Origin: Streptosporangium album
Lineage (GTDB): Bacteria > Actinomycetota > Actinomycetes > Streptosporangiales > Streptosporangiaceae
DNA length: 64,000 nt
Assembly (NCBI RefSeq): GCF_014203795.1
Contig: NZ_JACHJU010000006.1
Span: forward strand, 310,001-374,000
Reading direction: 5' to 3'
A model generated the notes under the pieces. That model worked only from the letters and a program-made list of their open reading frames with translations, was not told where the DNA came from and did not search any database. Below, one piece after another: positions 43,955 to 52,891 of this stretch; within the stretch, counting starts at the first letter, position 1; every line of letters starts with the position of its first letter. Both the position numbers and the translations under genes were made by a program.

Positions 43955-46900
43955 ATGGCACTCGGGGGATGGATCTCCCGCTGGCCGGTGATCCGGCAGC
44001 TCAGGGGAGAGGACGGCAGGGGCGAGGCCGCGCGGTCGGCACGGACCGACGCGCTGCGGCCCCGCACCGAGGAGGCGGACACGGTCGCGAAGTCGATCTG
44101 CCCCTACTGCGCGGTCGGCTGCGGCCAGCTCGTCTACGTCAAGGACGGGAAGGTCATCCAGATCGAGGGTGACCCCGACTCGCCGATCTCGCGCGGGCGC
44201 CTCTGTCCCAAGGGGTCGGCGAGCAAGCAGCTCGTCACCCACTCCGGCAGGCAGACACGGGTGCTCTACCGGCGGCCCCACGGCACCGAGTGGGAGCCAC
44301 TGGACCTCGAGACCGCGATGGACATGATCGCCGAACGGGTGGTACGCACCCGGCGGGAGACCTGGCAGCAGGAGGAGGACGGCAAGGTCGTACGGCGCAC
44401 CATGGGCATCGCCGGCCTGGGCGGGGCGACGCTCGACAACGAAGAGAACTACCTGATGAAGAAGCTGTACACCGCGCTCGGCGCGGTACAGGTGGAGAAC
44501 CAGGCGCGTATTTGACACTCCTCCACCGTCCCCGGTCTGGGGACCAGCTTCGGGCGCGGCGGCGCCACGGACTTCCAGCAGGATCTGGCCGAGTCCGACT
44601 GCATCGTCATCCAGGGCTCCAACATGGCCGAGTGCCACCCGGTGGGGTTCCAGTGGGTGGCGGAGGCGAAGGCCCGCGGGGCGAAGGTCTTCCACGTCGA
44701 CCCGCGTTTCACGCGGACCAGCGCGTTCGCCGACAAGCACGTGCCGATCCGCGCCGGCAGTGACATCGTCCTGCTCGGCGCCCTGGTCAACCACGTCCTG
44801 GTAAACGAGCTGGACTTCCGCGAGTACGTGCTCGCCTACACCAACGCGGCGACGATCGTCTCCGAGCACTTCCAGGACACCGAGGATCTGGACGGGCTGT
44901 TCTCCGGATTCGACGCGCAGGAGCGCAAGTACGACCCGTCCAGCTGGGCCTACGAGGGCGCGACCGAGGCGTCCGACGAGGCCGCCGCCGGGCTGCGCGG
45001 CGAGCGGCGGGAGGGCGGGCACCGCCACGCCGAGGCCGCGGGCTCCGACCAGTACGGCGCGGGCGGTGCCGCGATGCACCCCAGGCCGCCCACCGATCCG
45101 ACGCTGACCCACCCGCGCTGCGTCTACCAGATCCTCAAGCGGCACTTCGCCCGCTACACCCCGGACACGGTGGCCGAGCTGTGCGGGATCTCCCGGGAGG
45201 ACTTCGCCGAGCTGGCCGACGCGATCACGGCCAACTCCGGACGGGAACGCACCACCGCCTGGGCGTACGCGGTCGGCTGGACCCAGCACTCCGTGGCCGT
45301 GCAGTACATCCGCACGGCCGCGATCCTGCAACTGCTGCTCGGCAACATGGGACGCCCCGGCGGCGGCATCCTGGCGCTGCGCGGCCACGCCAGCATCCAG
45401 GGCTCCACCGACATCCCGACGCTCTTCAACATCCTGCCGGGATACCTGCCGATGCCGCACGCCCACCGGCACGAAGGGCTGGACGACTACCTGGCCAAGG
45501 CGGGGGCCGACACCGGATTCTGGGGCCGCAAGCGCTCCTACGTGGTGAGCCTGCTCAAGGCGTGGTGGGGGGAGGCGGCCACCGCGGAGAACGACTTCTG
45601 CTTCGACTACATGCCGCGCGTCACCGGTGACCACGGCCACTACACGACCGTGATGGCACAGATCGACGGCACCGTGAAGGGCTACTTCGTGGTGGGGGAG
45701 AACCCGGCGGTTGGCTCCTCCGGCGGCAAGGCCCAGCGGCTCGGGCTGGCCAACCTCGAATGGCTGGTGGTGCGCGACCTGACGCTGGTGGAGACCGCCA
45801 CGTTCTGGAAGGACGGCCCCGAGCTGGAGACCGGGGAGATGCGCACCGAGGACATCGCCACCGAGGTGTTCTTCCTGCCCGCGGCGAGCCACGTGGAGAA
45901 GGAGGGCACCTTCACCAACACGCAACGGCTGCTGCAGTGGCGGGAGAAGGCGCTCGACCCGCCGGGCGACTGCCGCAGCGACCTGTCGTTCTACTACCAC
46001 CTCGGCAAGCGGATCAGGCAGCGGATGTCCGCCGACGAGATCGACCGGCCCGTGCGCGAGCTGACCTGGGACTACCCCGAGGAGGGCGAGCACGCCGACC
46101 CCTCGGCGGAGGCCGTGCTGCGCGAGATCAACGGCACCGGCCCCGGCGGGCGGGCGCTGTCGGCCTACACCGAGCTGGCGCCCGACGGCTCCACCCGGTG
46201 CGGCTGCTGGATCTACTGCGGCGTCTACGCCGACGAGGTCAACCAGGCGGCCCGGCGCCGACCGGGACGCGAGCAGAACCGGGTCGCGCTCGAATGGGGC
46301 TGGGCGTGGCCGGCCAACCGGCGCATCCTCTACAACCGGGCCTCCGCCGACCCAGAGGGCCGCCCGTGGAGCGAACGCAAGGCCTACATCTGGTGGGACG
46401 CGGAGAAGGGCGAGTGGACCGGCGACGACGTGCCGGACTTCGAGAAGAACAAGCCGCCGGACTACGCGCCGCCCGAGGGCGCGCTGGCCGAGGCGGCGAT
46501 CGCCGGGACCGACCCGTTCATCATGCAGGCAGACGGCAAGGGCTGGCTGTACGCCCCCACCGGACTGGCCGACGGGCCGCTGCCGGCGCACTACGAGCCG
46601 CACGAGTCGCCGGTGCGCAACACCCTGTACGGCCAGCAGGCCAACCCCGCCCGCCGGATCTACCCGCGTCCGGAGTCCCCCTACAACCCCCCGGAGTCAT
46701 CGCGCTTCCCGTACGTGCTCACCACCTACCGCCTCACCGAGCACCACACCGCGGGGAGCATGAGCCGCCCGCTGGCCTACCTGGCCGAACTCCAGCCCGA
46801 ACTGTTCTGCGAGGTCTCTCCGCAGCTCGCCGCCGAGGCCGGGCTGGCCAACGGGGAGTGGGCGACGATCGTGACGAGCCGGACCGCGATCGAGGCCCGC

Positions 46901-47155
46901 GTCCTGGTGACCGCGCGCGTCCGCCCGCTGCGCATCGAGGGCAGGACCATCCACCAGGTCGGCCTGCCGTACCACTGGGGGTGGGGTAGCGGCGGCCTGG
47001 TCACCGGTGACGTGACCAACGACCTGACGCCCATCGTGCTCGACCCGAACGTCTACATCCAGGAGGGCAAGGCCATGACCTGTGACCTGCGGCCCGGCAG
47101 GCGCCCCCGAGGGAAGGCCCTGCTCGACCTGATGGAGGAGTACCGCCATGGCTGA
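43955..47155 (+). CDS. fdhA: formate dehydrogenase alpha subunit, selenoprotein (in-frame UGA)
   Basis: Read through the TGA at 44513-44515, the gene gives 1066 residues with selenocysteine at 187. It starts at ATG 43955 (the frame stays open to 43790). The [4Fe-4S] ligands C49, C52, C56 and C84 lie in CPYCAVGCG and LCPKGSAS. NQARI-Sec-HSSTVPGLGTSFGRG fits the conserved Sec context of FdnG/FdoG proteins. Molybdopterin-binding domains fill the rest, including a C-terminal segment around GAWATI-like motifs. No Tat signal is seen, so it is probably cytoplasmic or cytoplasmic-facing. It oxidises formate to CO2. The next gene overlaps it by 8 bp. SECIS-like hairpin downstream of the UGA; selC, selA and selB lie in the same window. 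Confidence 0.9.
44516..44544 (+). promoter_or_regulatory. SECIS-like hairpin after the UGA codon
   Basis: Twelve bases after the UGA, GTCCCC (44528-44533) pairs with GGGGAC (44539-44544) around the loop GGTCT. The same GGUCU occurs in the apical loop of E. coli fdhF SECIS, and the spacing fits the SelB-binding upper stem. Whether a bulged U is present is not clear. Confidence 0.75.
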
Positions 47156-47948
47156 GCGGATGGGGTTCTTCACCGACACCAGCGTCTGCATCGGGTGCAA
47201 GGCGTGCGAGGTCGCCTGCAAGGAGTGGAACGACGTCCCCGACGACGGCTTCGTCTTCCGGGCCACCTCCTACGACAACACCGGGAGCCTGGGGGCGAGC
47301 ACCTGGCGCCATGTGGCCTTCATCGAGGAGCCCGGCAGGCCGCCGGCCGGCCGGGAGCAGGACGGCGACGGCACCTCCGAGGGCATCGAGGGCTGGCTGA
47401 TGTCGTCGGATGTGTGCAAGCACTGCACGCACGCCGCGTGCCTGGACGTCTGCCCGACCGGAGCGCTGTTCCGCACCGAGTTCGGCACCGTGGTGGTCCA
47501 GGCGGACGTCTGCAACGGCTGCGGATACTGCGTGCCCGCCTGCCCCTACGGAGTGATCGACCGCAGGGAACGCGACGGCCGGGCGTTCAAATGCACGATG
47601 TGCTACGACCGGCAGCTCGGCGGGCTGGAGCCGGCCTGCGCCAAGGCCTGCCCGACCGACTCCATCCAGTTCGGGCCGCTGGACGAGTTGCACGCCCGCG
47701 CCGAGGAACGGGTGGAACGGCTGCGCTCCGAGGGCAGGCCGGAGGCCAGGCTGTACGGCGCGAGCCCCGACGACGGCGTGGGCGGCGCCGGGGCGTTCTT
47801 CCTGCTGCTGGCCGATCCCGAGGTGTACGGCCTGCCGCCCGATCCGGTGGTCACCACCCGCGACCTGCCCGCGATGTGGCAATGGGCCGGCGGGGCGGCC
47901 CTCTCCCTCGTCGGAGTCGTCGCCGTGTCCTTCCTGAGGAGGCGCTGA
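47148..47948 (+). CDS. fdhB: formate dehydrogenase beta subunit, 4Fe-4S protein
   Basis: ATG 47148, 266 residues. Four cysteine clusters of the FdoH/HybA type: CIGCKACEVACKEW, CKHCTHAACLDVCPTG, CNGCGYCVPACPYG and CTMCYDRQLGG...CAKACP. The C-terminal helix (WAGGAALSLVGVVAVSFL) followed by Arg residues anchors it in the membrane. It relays electrons from FdhA to the membrane subunit. Confidence 0.9.
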   Translation: MAERMGFFTDTSVCIGCKACEVACKEWNDVPDDGFVFRATSYDNTGSLGASTWRHVAFIEEPGRPPAGREQDGDGTSEGIEGWLMSSDVCKHCTHAACLDVCPTGALFRTEFGTVVVQADVCNGCGYCVPACPYGVIDRRERDGRAFKCTMCYDRQLGGLEPACAKACPTDSIQFGPLDELHARAEERVERLRSEGRPEARLYGASPDDGVGGAGAFFLLLADPEVYGLPPDPVVTTRDLPAMWQWAGGAALSLVGVVAVSFLRRR

Positions 47949-48022
47949 TGGCCGCCGAGGTCCCCCGAGATCCCAGGAAGCAGGCGACGGGCCGCGCGCC
48001 CCAGCGGAGGTGGCGGCGGTGA
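47948..48022 (+). CDS. 24-residue coupled mini-ORF
   Basis: ATG 47948 overlaps the fdhB stop (TGATG), and its stop TGA at 48020-48022 overlaps a GTG at 48019. The product is basic (PRDPRKQATGRAPQRRWRR) and matches no family I know. It may only pass ribosomes from fdhB to the NrfD-like gene, or the overlaps may be chance. Confidence 0.3.
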   Translation: MAAEVPRDPRKQATGRAPQRRWRR

Positions 48023-49059
48023 GGCGGGAGCAGGCGATGGTGCCGGAGGCCGAGTTCCGGTCCTACTACGGGCAGCCGGTGATCAAGGCTCCGGTCTGGC
48101 ATGAGCCCCACATGCCGGTCTACCTCTATCTGGGCGGCCTGTCCGGAGCGGCGTCGGTGATGGGGGCCATGGCCGGGCTCTCGGGGCACGACCGGCTCGC
48201 GCTCACCGCGAGGCTCACCGCGGCACTCGGAGCGACCGCCGGCGCGGTCTTCCTGGTCGCCGAGCTCGGCAGGCCGGAACGGTTCCTCAACATGCTGCGC
48301 GTCTTCAAGCCCACCTCGCCGATGAGCATGGGCTCATGGACCCTGGCCGCGCACAACACGCTGACGGCGGTGGCCGCCGCGTCAGCGGCCCTCGCCCCCC
48401 GGGCCGCGTCCGGGAGGACCACCCCATGGTCCGGTCGCGGTGGCACCGCGACCGGCTCAGGGAGAACCGCCACGCTTTCCCGGCTCGCCGCGGCCCTGGG
48501 ACCCGCGGGTGACGCGGCGATCCTGGCCGCCGGGCTGACCACCGGCCCGCTGATGGCCACCTACACCGCGGTCCTCCTCGCCGACACCGCCGTGCCGGCC
48601 TGGCACGACGCCCACCGGGAGCTGCCGTTCCTGTTCGCCGGAAGCGCGCTGGCCAGCGCGGGAGCGGCGGGCATGCTGGCCACCCCCCGCGCGCAGGCCG
48701 GCCCGGCCCGTGCCGTCGCCGCGCTGGGAGCCGCCGTGGAGACGGCCGCCGGCATGGTGCTGGAAGGCCGGCTCGGCCTGGTCGGCGAGCCGTACCGCCA
48801 GGGCAGGGCGGGCCGTCTGATGCGCACGGCCCGGGCCCTGACGGCGGGCGGCGGCCTGCTCGCCGCGGTCGCCGGCCGCAGCCGCGCCCTCACCGCGCTG
48901 TCCGGTGTCGCCCTCACCGCGGGCTCGCTCTGCCTCCGCTTCGGCGCCCTGGAGGCAGGCAGGGCCTCGGCGGCCGACCCGAAGTACACGGTGGTGCCCC
49001 AGCGCCGGCGCCTCGAGGCGGCGGAGTCCGCCTCGGTCCCGGCGCCGCCGCCGAGCTGA
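48019..49059 (+). CDS. NrfD/PsrC-like membrane subunit of formate dehydrogenase
   Basis: GTG 48019 (347 residues), or GTG 48010 in frame. Helices are visible around VYLYLGGLSGAASVMGAMAG, LGATAGAVFLVAELGRPE (Glu-Leu-Gly-Arg typical of NrfD proteins), GDAAILAAGLTTGPLMATYT and later. This polytopic subunit passes electrons to quinone. Its tail is soluble and basic. It is the last gene before selC. Confidence 0.85.
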   Translation: MRREQAMVPEAEFRSYYGQPVIKAPVWHEPHMPVYLYLGGLSGAASVMGAMAGLSGHDRLALTARLTAALGATAGAVFLVAELGRPERFLNMLRVFKPTSPMSMGSWTLAAHNTLTAVAAASAALAPRAASGRTTPWSGRGGTATGSGRTATLSRLAAALGPAGDAAILAAGLTTGPLMATYTAVLLADTAVPAWHDAHRELPFLFAGSALASAGAAGMLATPRAQAGPARAVAALGAAVETAAGMVLEGRLGLVGEPYRQGRAGRLMRTARALTAGGGLLAAVAGRSRALTALSGVALTAGSLCLRFGALEAGRASAADPKYTVVPQRRRLEAAESASVPAPPPS

Positions 49060-49125
49060 CCGGCCGGTCCGACCCTCCGGGAGGGGATGTCCGGGCTTTG
49101 CCCGGTTGCTGGTAGGTTCTCGCGC

Positions 49126-49221
49126 GGAGGCGTCTGGGCGCCTGGTGGCCCCCGCGGTCTTCAAAACCGACGAGGCCGAGGTTCTCGGCCTGGCGGGTTC
49201 GATTCCCGTCCGCCTCCGCCA
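49126..49221 (+). tRNA. selC: tRNA-Sec (anticodon TCA)
   Basis: 96 nucleotides including the encoded CCA. The acceptor stem GGAGGCG/CGCCTCC, an anticodon loop CTTCAAA with TCA at 49161-49163, a long variable arm (GAGGCCGAG...CTCGGCCT) and a T loop TTCGATT mark it as tRNA-Sec. It sits between the formate dehydrogenase genes and the island that splits it from selA. It decodes UGA in fdhA, with SelA making Sec-tRNA and SelB delivering it. Confidence 0.95.
49154..49219 (+). other. attL-like repeat, 66 bp, inside selC
   Basis: This stretch from the anticodon arm to the acceptor end recurs at 61933-61998 with one mismatch. The repeat restores the tRNA 3' end after integration, so selC remains intact at this end. 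Confidence 0.85.
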
Positions 49222-49319
49222 CCAGGGAAAACATGCGAAAACCCGGCGATATGATCTTGTAGGTTTCCCCGAAATGATCTCTTCGGGAGCCTTGTGGGGA
49301 ACAAATGGGGAACAGCTCG

Positions 49320-50705
49320 TCATGATCTTGTCTGCGAGGCGCCTCTCCGGCTCGGGATGAGCGCCACCACCCTCTCCGCCGCGTCGTCCAGAACGGCCTG
49401 TCGAACATGCTGATACAGGTCTCGTGTGATGGTCGTTGTCGAGTGGCCCAGTTGCACTGAGACCACCTTCACGTCCAGGCCCGCCTCCAGGCCGAGCGTC
49501 GCCGCCGTATGCCGCGCCTCATGCAGTTTGATCACCGGCAGGCCCGCGGTTTTCGCGATCGACTGGAACCGCTCCGACACCCAGTCTGGCGAAGGCGGCC
49601 GACCGTCTGCGCGCGGGAAGACCAGGTCGTTGTCCTTGTAGCCGTCGCCGGCCGCGAGCCGTGCCCTTCGCTGCGTGGCACGGTGCGCCTTGAGTAACCT
49701 CACCGTTTCCGAATCGAGCGAGACCACCCGGTTGCCGGCCTTGGACTTCGGCGTGTCGATCACGGTTTGCCCGCCGAACTGCAGGATGGTCTGCTGGATG
49801 GTGGCATGGCCCGTGTTCAGGTTCATGTCGCTCCACCGAAGGCCACATGCCTCGCCGCGGCGTAGCCCGCGCAGGAGCGCGATCCGGTACAGCAGGCCGA
49901 GCGGGTAGCGCTCCGCCACCTCCAAGAACGTCCCGACCTGCTCGGGTGACCACACCCGGGCCGGGTCGCGCTGCTCCGGAGGTAGTTCCACACCGGCGCA
50001 CGGGTTGAAATCAACCATGCGCCGTTTGATCCCCCAGTTGTAGGCGTTTCGCAGAGTGGCAAGGATCCGATGCTGGGTGGCGATCCCAACGAACCTCGGG
50101 GCCTTACGTAGTTCGCCTGGCAGATAGGGGGCCCGGCCCTCGTTCTTGGCCGCCACGATCTCGGCGTTCCGCTCCTCGATCGTGTCAAAGAGAGCGTCGA
50201 TGTGGGCGGCCCGGAGGCGGTCGCGCGGGATTTCACCGAGCTGGGGGATGAGGTAGTGATTCAGATGCTGGCGCCAAGTGTGCTTGGTCGTTGCCTTCTT
50301 GCCGCGCCGGCTGGCAAACCAGTCCTCAAGCAATTCGGCGACGGTGCCGGCTGAGGCTGCCAGATCCACGCCGAACCGGAGCTTGCGCCGTACCTCCTCA
50401 ACATCGGGGAAGGGCTCGCCATGCTTGCATTCGAAGATGAGGTCACCGATCCGGCGACGCATCGCCTCGTCGTCTCTCGCGAGCTTGATGAGGTCTTCTA
50501 CGTGGCTGAACGCTTGCTCGGCGGCAGTGAGGGTGGGGAAACCGAACCGTTTAATCTGACGATTGTTCTGCTGGGAGGTGTCGAGCCGCGTGGTGAACCC
50601 GTATCCGCCGTGCCGGCGGTTTTTCAGCAGAGGGCATGCGGCGTCTAGCCGCTTCCCGGTTTCCGGATCTTTACAGCCGCAGCGTTTCGAGTAGGAGGCT
50701 TTCAC
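49320..50705 (-). CDS. int: tyrosine site-specific integrase
   Basis: GTG 50705, 461 residues. The N-terminal arm-binding part is followed by a SAM-like core-binding domain (TVAELLEDWFASRRGKKATT). The catalytic domain has the first Arg in GLRRGEACGLRW, His-x-x-Arg in LHEARHTAATLG, LGHS and the nucleophile Tyr in RDLYQHV. The full set is present, so it should be active. It reads toward selC and ends 98 bp from it, the usual arrangement for an integrase that uses this tRNA. No excisionase gene is seen next to it. Confidence 0.9.
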   Translation of the reverse strand: MKASYSKRCGCKDPETGKRLDAACPLLKNRRHGGYGFTTRLDTSQQNNRQIKRFGFPTLTAAEQAFSHVEDLIKLARDDEAMRRRIGDLIFECKHGEPFPDVEEVRRKLRFGVDLAASAGTVAELLEDWFASRRGKKATTKHTWRQHLNHYLIPQLGEIPRDRLRAAHIDALFDTIEERNAEIVAAKNEGRAPYLPGELRKAPRFVGIATQHRILATLRNAYNWGIKRRMVDFNPCAGVELPPEQRDPARVWSPEQVGTFLEVAERYPLGLLYRIALLRGLRRGEACGLRWSDMNLNTGHATIQQTILQFGGQTVIDTPKSKAGNRVVSLDSETVRLLKAHRATQRRARLAAGDGYKDNDLVFPRADGRPPSPDWVSERFQSIAKTAGLPVIKLHEARHTAATLGLEAGLDVKVVSVQLGHSTTTITRDLYQHVRQAVLDDAAERVVALIPSRRGASQTRS

Positions 50706-50723
50706 GAGAGGACACCTGATTTT

Positions 50724-51140
50724 TTATTGGCCGGTTTCGCCGGGGAACTGGATGTACAAGTCGCGGGCGTCGGTGAGCGCAGCCTGCAGCGTTTCTTGAT
50801 CTCCAAATCGGTCGCGCCAGTGGGAAAGGGTGCCGAGCACGTCGGCCGACAGGGTCAAGATCGCCGGATCGTTGTCGAGGTAGCCGGGGGTGGTGTTGCC
50901 TTCGATGCCAGCGAGTTCGCGCCACGCTTCGAGAAGCGTCTCGATCGAGGTCAGGGTTTTGATGGCCCAGGCCATTCCCCATCGGGTCGCGGGGTCGAGA
51001 TCGGCTGCGTTTTCGGCGTGTGGGGGGAGACGCTCGACGAGCGCGGACGCGAACACCTCCACGTCTGTGAGCCACTCGTGGAGGATGTCGTTGAGTGAGA
51101 CGTTGTCAGCAACGGTCGATGACCGTGTGTAGCCGATCAC
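50724..51140 (-). CDS. hypothetical protein, 5' end altered by an insertion sequence
   Basis: 138 residues from a GTG at 51140. The first ~13 residues (MIGYTRSSTVADN) are encoded by the duplicated IS end, so the original N-terminus was replaced. The rest (LNDILHEWLTDVEVFASALV; RWGMAWAIKTLTSIETLLEA) is acidic and helical with no recognised domain or membrane segment. It lies 18 bp upstream of the integrase on the same strand and may be co-transcribed. Possibly non-functional. Confidence 0.5.
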   Translation of the reverse strand: MIGYTRSSTVADNVSLNDILHEWLTDVEVFASALVERLPPHAENAADLDPATRWGMAWAIKTLTSIETLLEAWRELAGIEGNTTPGYLDNDPAILTLSADVLGTLSHWRDRFGDQETLQAALTDARDLYIQFPGETGQ

Positions 51141-51210
51141 GGCGGGCGTGGGAGTGAGACGTTGTCAGCAACGGTCGATGACCGTGTGTAGCCGATCACG
51201 GCGGGCGTGG
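51093..51210. repeat. 59-bp tandem duplication of the IS left end
   Basis: Units 51093-51151 and 51152-51210 are identical. Each contains the IS terminal AGTGAGACGTTGTCAGCAAC. Confidence 0.9.
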
Positions 51211-52160
51211 GAGTGATCAAGTAGAGAAAAGCGTGAAGCCCCTGGTAGGGGTGGGTCTTGTCGAAGGATCCACCGCACCGCACACAAGGGCTTCACGTGA
51301 CCTCCAGTATCACCTACACAGCCGAGTTGGACATGCCGCGCGAGGTTGTGCTGTTTCTGGCCGGGCTGTTGCGCGCCGAGCGGGTACGGCGCCGCACCCG
51401 CGCGGGCACTCGGGCGCTGGGCGAGTTCAAGCAGGCCGTTCTGATCATCCGCTGGCTGGTGGACGGCGCTCGGATCGCCCGGCCGGCCGCCGATAACGCC
51501 ATCTCGCACGCGACCTGTGATCGGTACGTCGAAGAAGGGGTCACCGTATTGAAGGCCCAGGCGCCGACGCTACAGGAGGCGCTCACGGCGGCGAAGGCCG
51601 CCGGCTACACCCGCCTGCATCTGGATGGCACGCTGATCGAAACCGACCGCTGCCGCGCCCTGGGCCCGAACGGCGCCGACCTGTGGTGGAGTGGAAAACA
51701 CAAGCAGCACGGCGGCAACATTCAGGTCCTGTCCAGCCCCGGCGGCGACCCGCTGTGGACTTCTGAGGTACGGCCCGGCCGTGAACACGATCTCACCTGT
51801 GCCCGCCTGCACGGCCTCCTCGACCCGCTGGCCAAGGCCGCCGAGGACGGGCTGATCACGTTGGCCGACCTCGGCTACGTCGATGCGGGTATGGGGTTTC
51901 GCCTGCCGTACAAGAGGTCTCGGGGTGGCACACTCACCGACGATCAGATCCAGTACAACAAGGTCCACGGTGCGCTCCGAGCCCTCGCCGAACGAGCGAA
52001 CGCCCAGCTCAAGATGCGGTTCAAGGCACTGCGGAACGTCAGCAAGTGCCCTTGGAAGATCGGCGGTATCGTCGCCGCGGCGCTCGTCCTCTTCCACCGG
52101 GAGCAAGCTCACAAGCAGCTGTCACCCAGCGTGAACGCCGGTTGCTGACAATGACTCACT
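51153..52160 (+). mobile_element. IS5-like insertion sequence
   Basis: The left end AGTGAGACGTTGTCAGCAAC and the complement of the right end (AGTGAGTCATTGTCAGCAAC) differ at 2 of 20 bases. About 1.0 kb with one transposase gene. The extra left end at 51093-51151 may come from slippage or an aberrant transposition. No target duplication is clear. Confidence 0.7.
51297..52148 (+). CDS. DDE transposase, IS5-like
   Basis: GTG 51297 gives 283 residues; an upstream TTG at 51258 adds 13. An N-terminal helix-turn-helix region is followed by the catalytic domain: Asp in LHLDGTLIETDR, WWSGKHKQHGGNIQVLSSP, Asp in ITLADLGYVDAG, and Glu in ALAERANAQLKMRFKALRN. HARBI1-like DDE domain as in actinobacterial IS5 relatives. 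Intact. Confidence 0.85.
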   Translation: MTSSITYTAELDMPREVVLFLAGLLRAERVRRRTRAGTRALGEFKQAVLIIRWLVDGARIARPAADNAISHATCDRYVEEGVTVLKAQAPTLQEALTAAKAAGYTRLHLDGTLIETDRCRALGPNGADLWWSGKHKQHGGNIQVLSSPGGDPLWTSEVRPGREHDLTCARLHGLLDPLAKAAEDGLITLADLGYVDAGMGFRLPYKRSRGGTLTDDQIQYNKVHGALRALAERANAQLKMRFKALRNVSKCPWKIGGIVAAALVLFHREQAHKQLSPSVNAGC

Positions 52161-52166
52161 GCACCG

Positions 52167-52616
52167 GTGTCCTCCTGGCGGGAGGCCTATCCCGGCGCCG
52201 ACTGGTACCGCGCCGCCATCGAGCCCGCCTACATCACCCGCTCCCGGGCCTGGCTGGACCGCCACGACGCGCAGGGGGCCGCCGACCTGGCCGCCGAGGC
52301 CGACGCGGCCCGTACCGAACTGATCCGCACCGACACCAAGGCCGGAGTGGTGCTGGCGTTCGCCAGCACCACGTTCAGCGTGCTGGCCGCCCTGGTCACC
52401 CTCGCTTCCGGCCTGGCCGTCCCGTCCCGCATCGGCCTGGGAATGGCGGTGGCGCTGCTGGCGGCCGCCGCCACCGTCGCCCGGGGCGTCATCCGCCCGT
52501 CCCTGCCCCGCAAAGGCGCCGGGACCGGGTTTGTCGCCAACGCCGAACTCGGCGACGCCGAGGAGCTGCTGGACGAGCTGGCCGCCGATCCGGAGACGCG
52601 GCGGGCCAGGACGTGA
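52167..52616 (+). CDS. Pycsar-effector-like membrane protein (DUF5706/PycTM type)
   Basis: GTG 52167, 149 residues, starting just inside the right end of the IS. After a helical N-terminus comes ARTELIRTDTKAGVVLAFAS, the motif before the first helix in PycTM proteins, and two membrane helices (about 55-80 and 88-108). The usual third hydrophobic part is encoded in the next frame (52613-52729), so the gene may be frameshifted or split. PycTM proteins respond to cyclic nucleotides in anti-phage defence and damage the membrane. No nucleotide cyclase gene is adjacent; the IS may have removed it. The first ~25 residues may not be native. Confidence 0.55.
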   Translation: MSSWREAYPGADWYRAAIEPAYITRSRAWLDRHDAQGAADLAAEADAARTELIRTDTKAGVVLAFASTTFSVLAALVTLASGLAVPSRIGLGMAVALLAAAATVARGVIRPSLPRKGAGTGFVANAELGDAEELLDELAADPETRRART

Positions 52617-52729
52617 TCCGCCTGTCGCGGATCGCCCGTGGCAAGTCCGGCCGTCTGCGGACGGCGGTCGACCTGTTGCTCGCGGCCTTGGTCGTGGTCG
52701 TCGTCTCCCTGCCACTCGGCCTGCTGTAA
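52613..52729 (+). CDS. short hydrophobic ORF, probable C-terminal part of the Pycsar-like protein
   Basis: GTG 52613 overlaps the preceding stop (GTGA); 38 residues: RLSRIARGKSGRLRTAVDLL followed by a hydrophobic segment. This looks like the last helix of DUF5706 proteins. It is either a frameshifted continuation or a separately translated piece. Confidence 0.45.
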   Translation: MIRLSRIARGKSGRLRTAVDLLLAALVVVVVSLPLGLL

Positions 52730-52891
52730 CGGCCGTTGCGGATGCTCGCCCGGCCGATGGCCGGGCGAGCACCCAGAGCCGACCTACCCCCTCACGAAAC
52801 GACGGACCGACGCAAGTCGCCGCTACGGTCATCCCTGACCGCATCCGTCGACTATCGTCACGCCGATAACAGCAGCACGAGGAGGCCCACC

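Noticed and set aside
44513..44515. Stop codon breaking fdhA into two genes
   Set aside because: The Sec context, the hairpin, and selC/selA/selB in the same locus make recoding far more likely than a nonsense mutation.
51093..51210. CRISPR-like repeat
   Set aside because: Only two adjacent identical units without spacers; it is a duplicated IS end. No CRISPR array was seen in the window.
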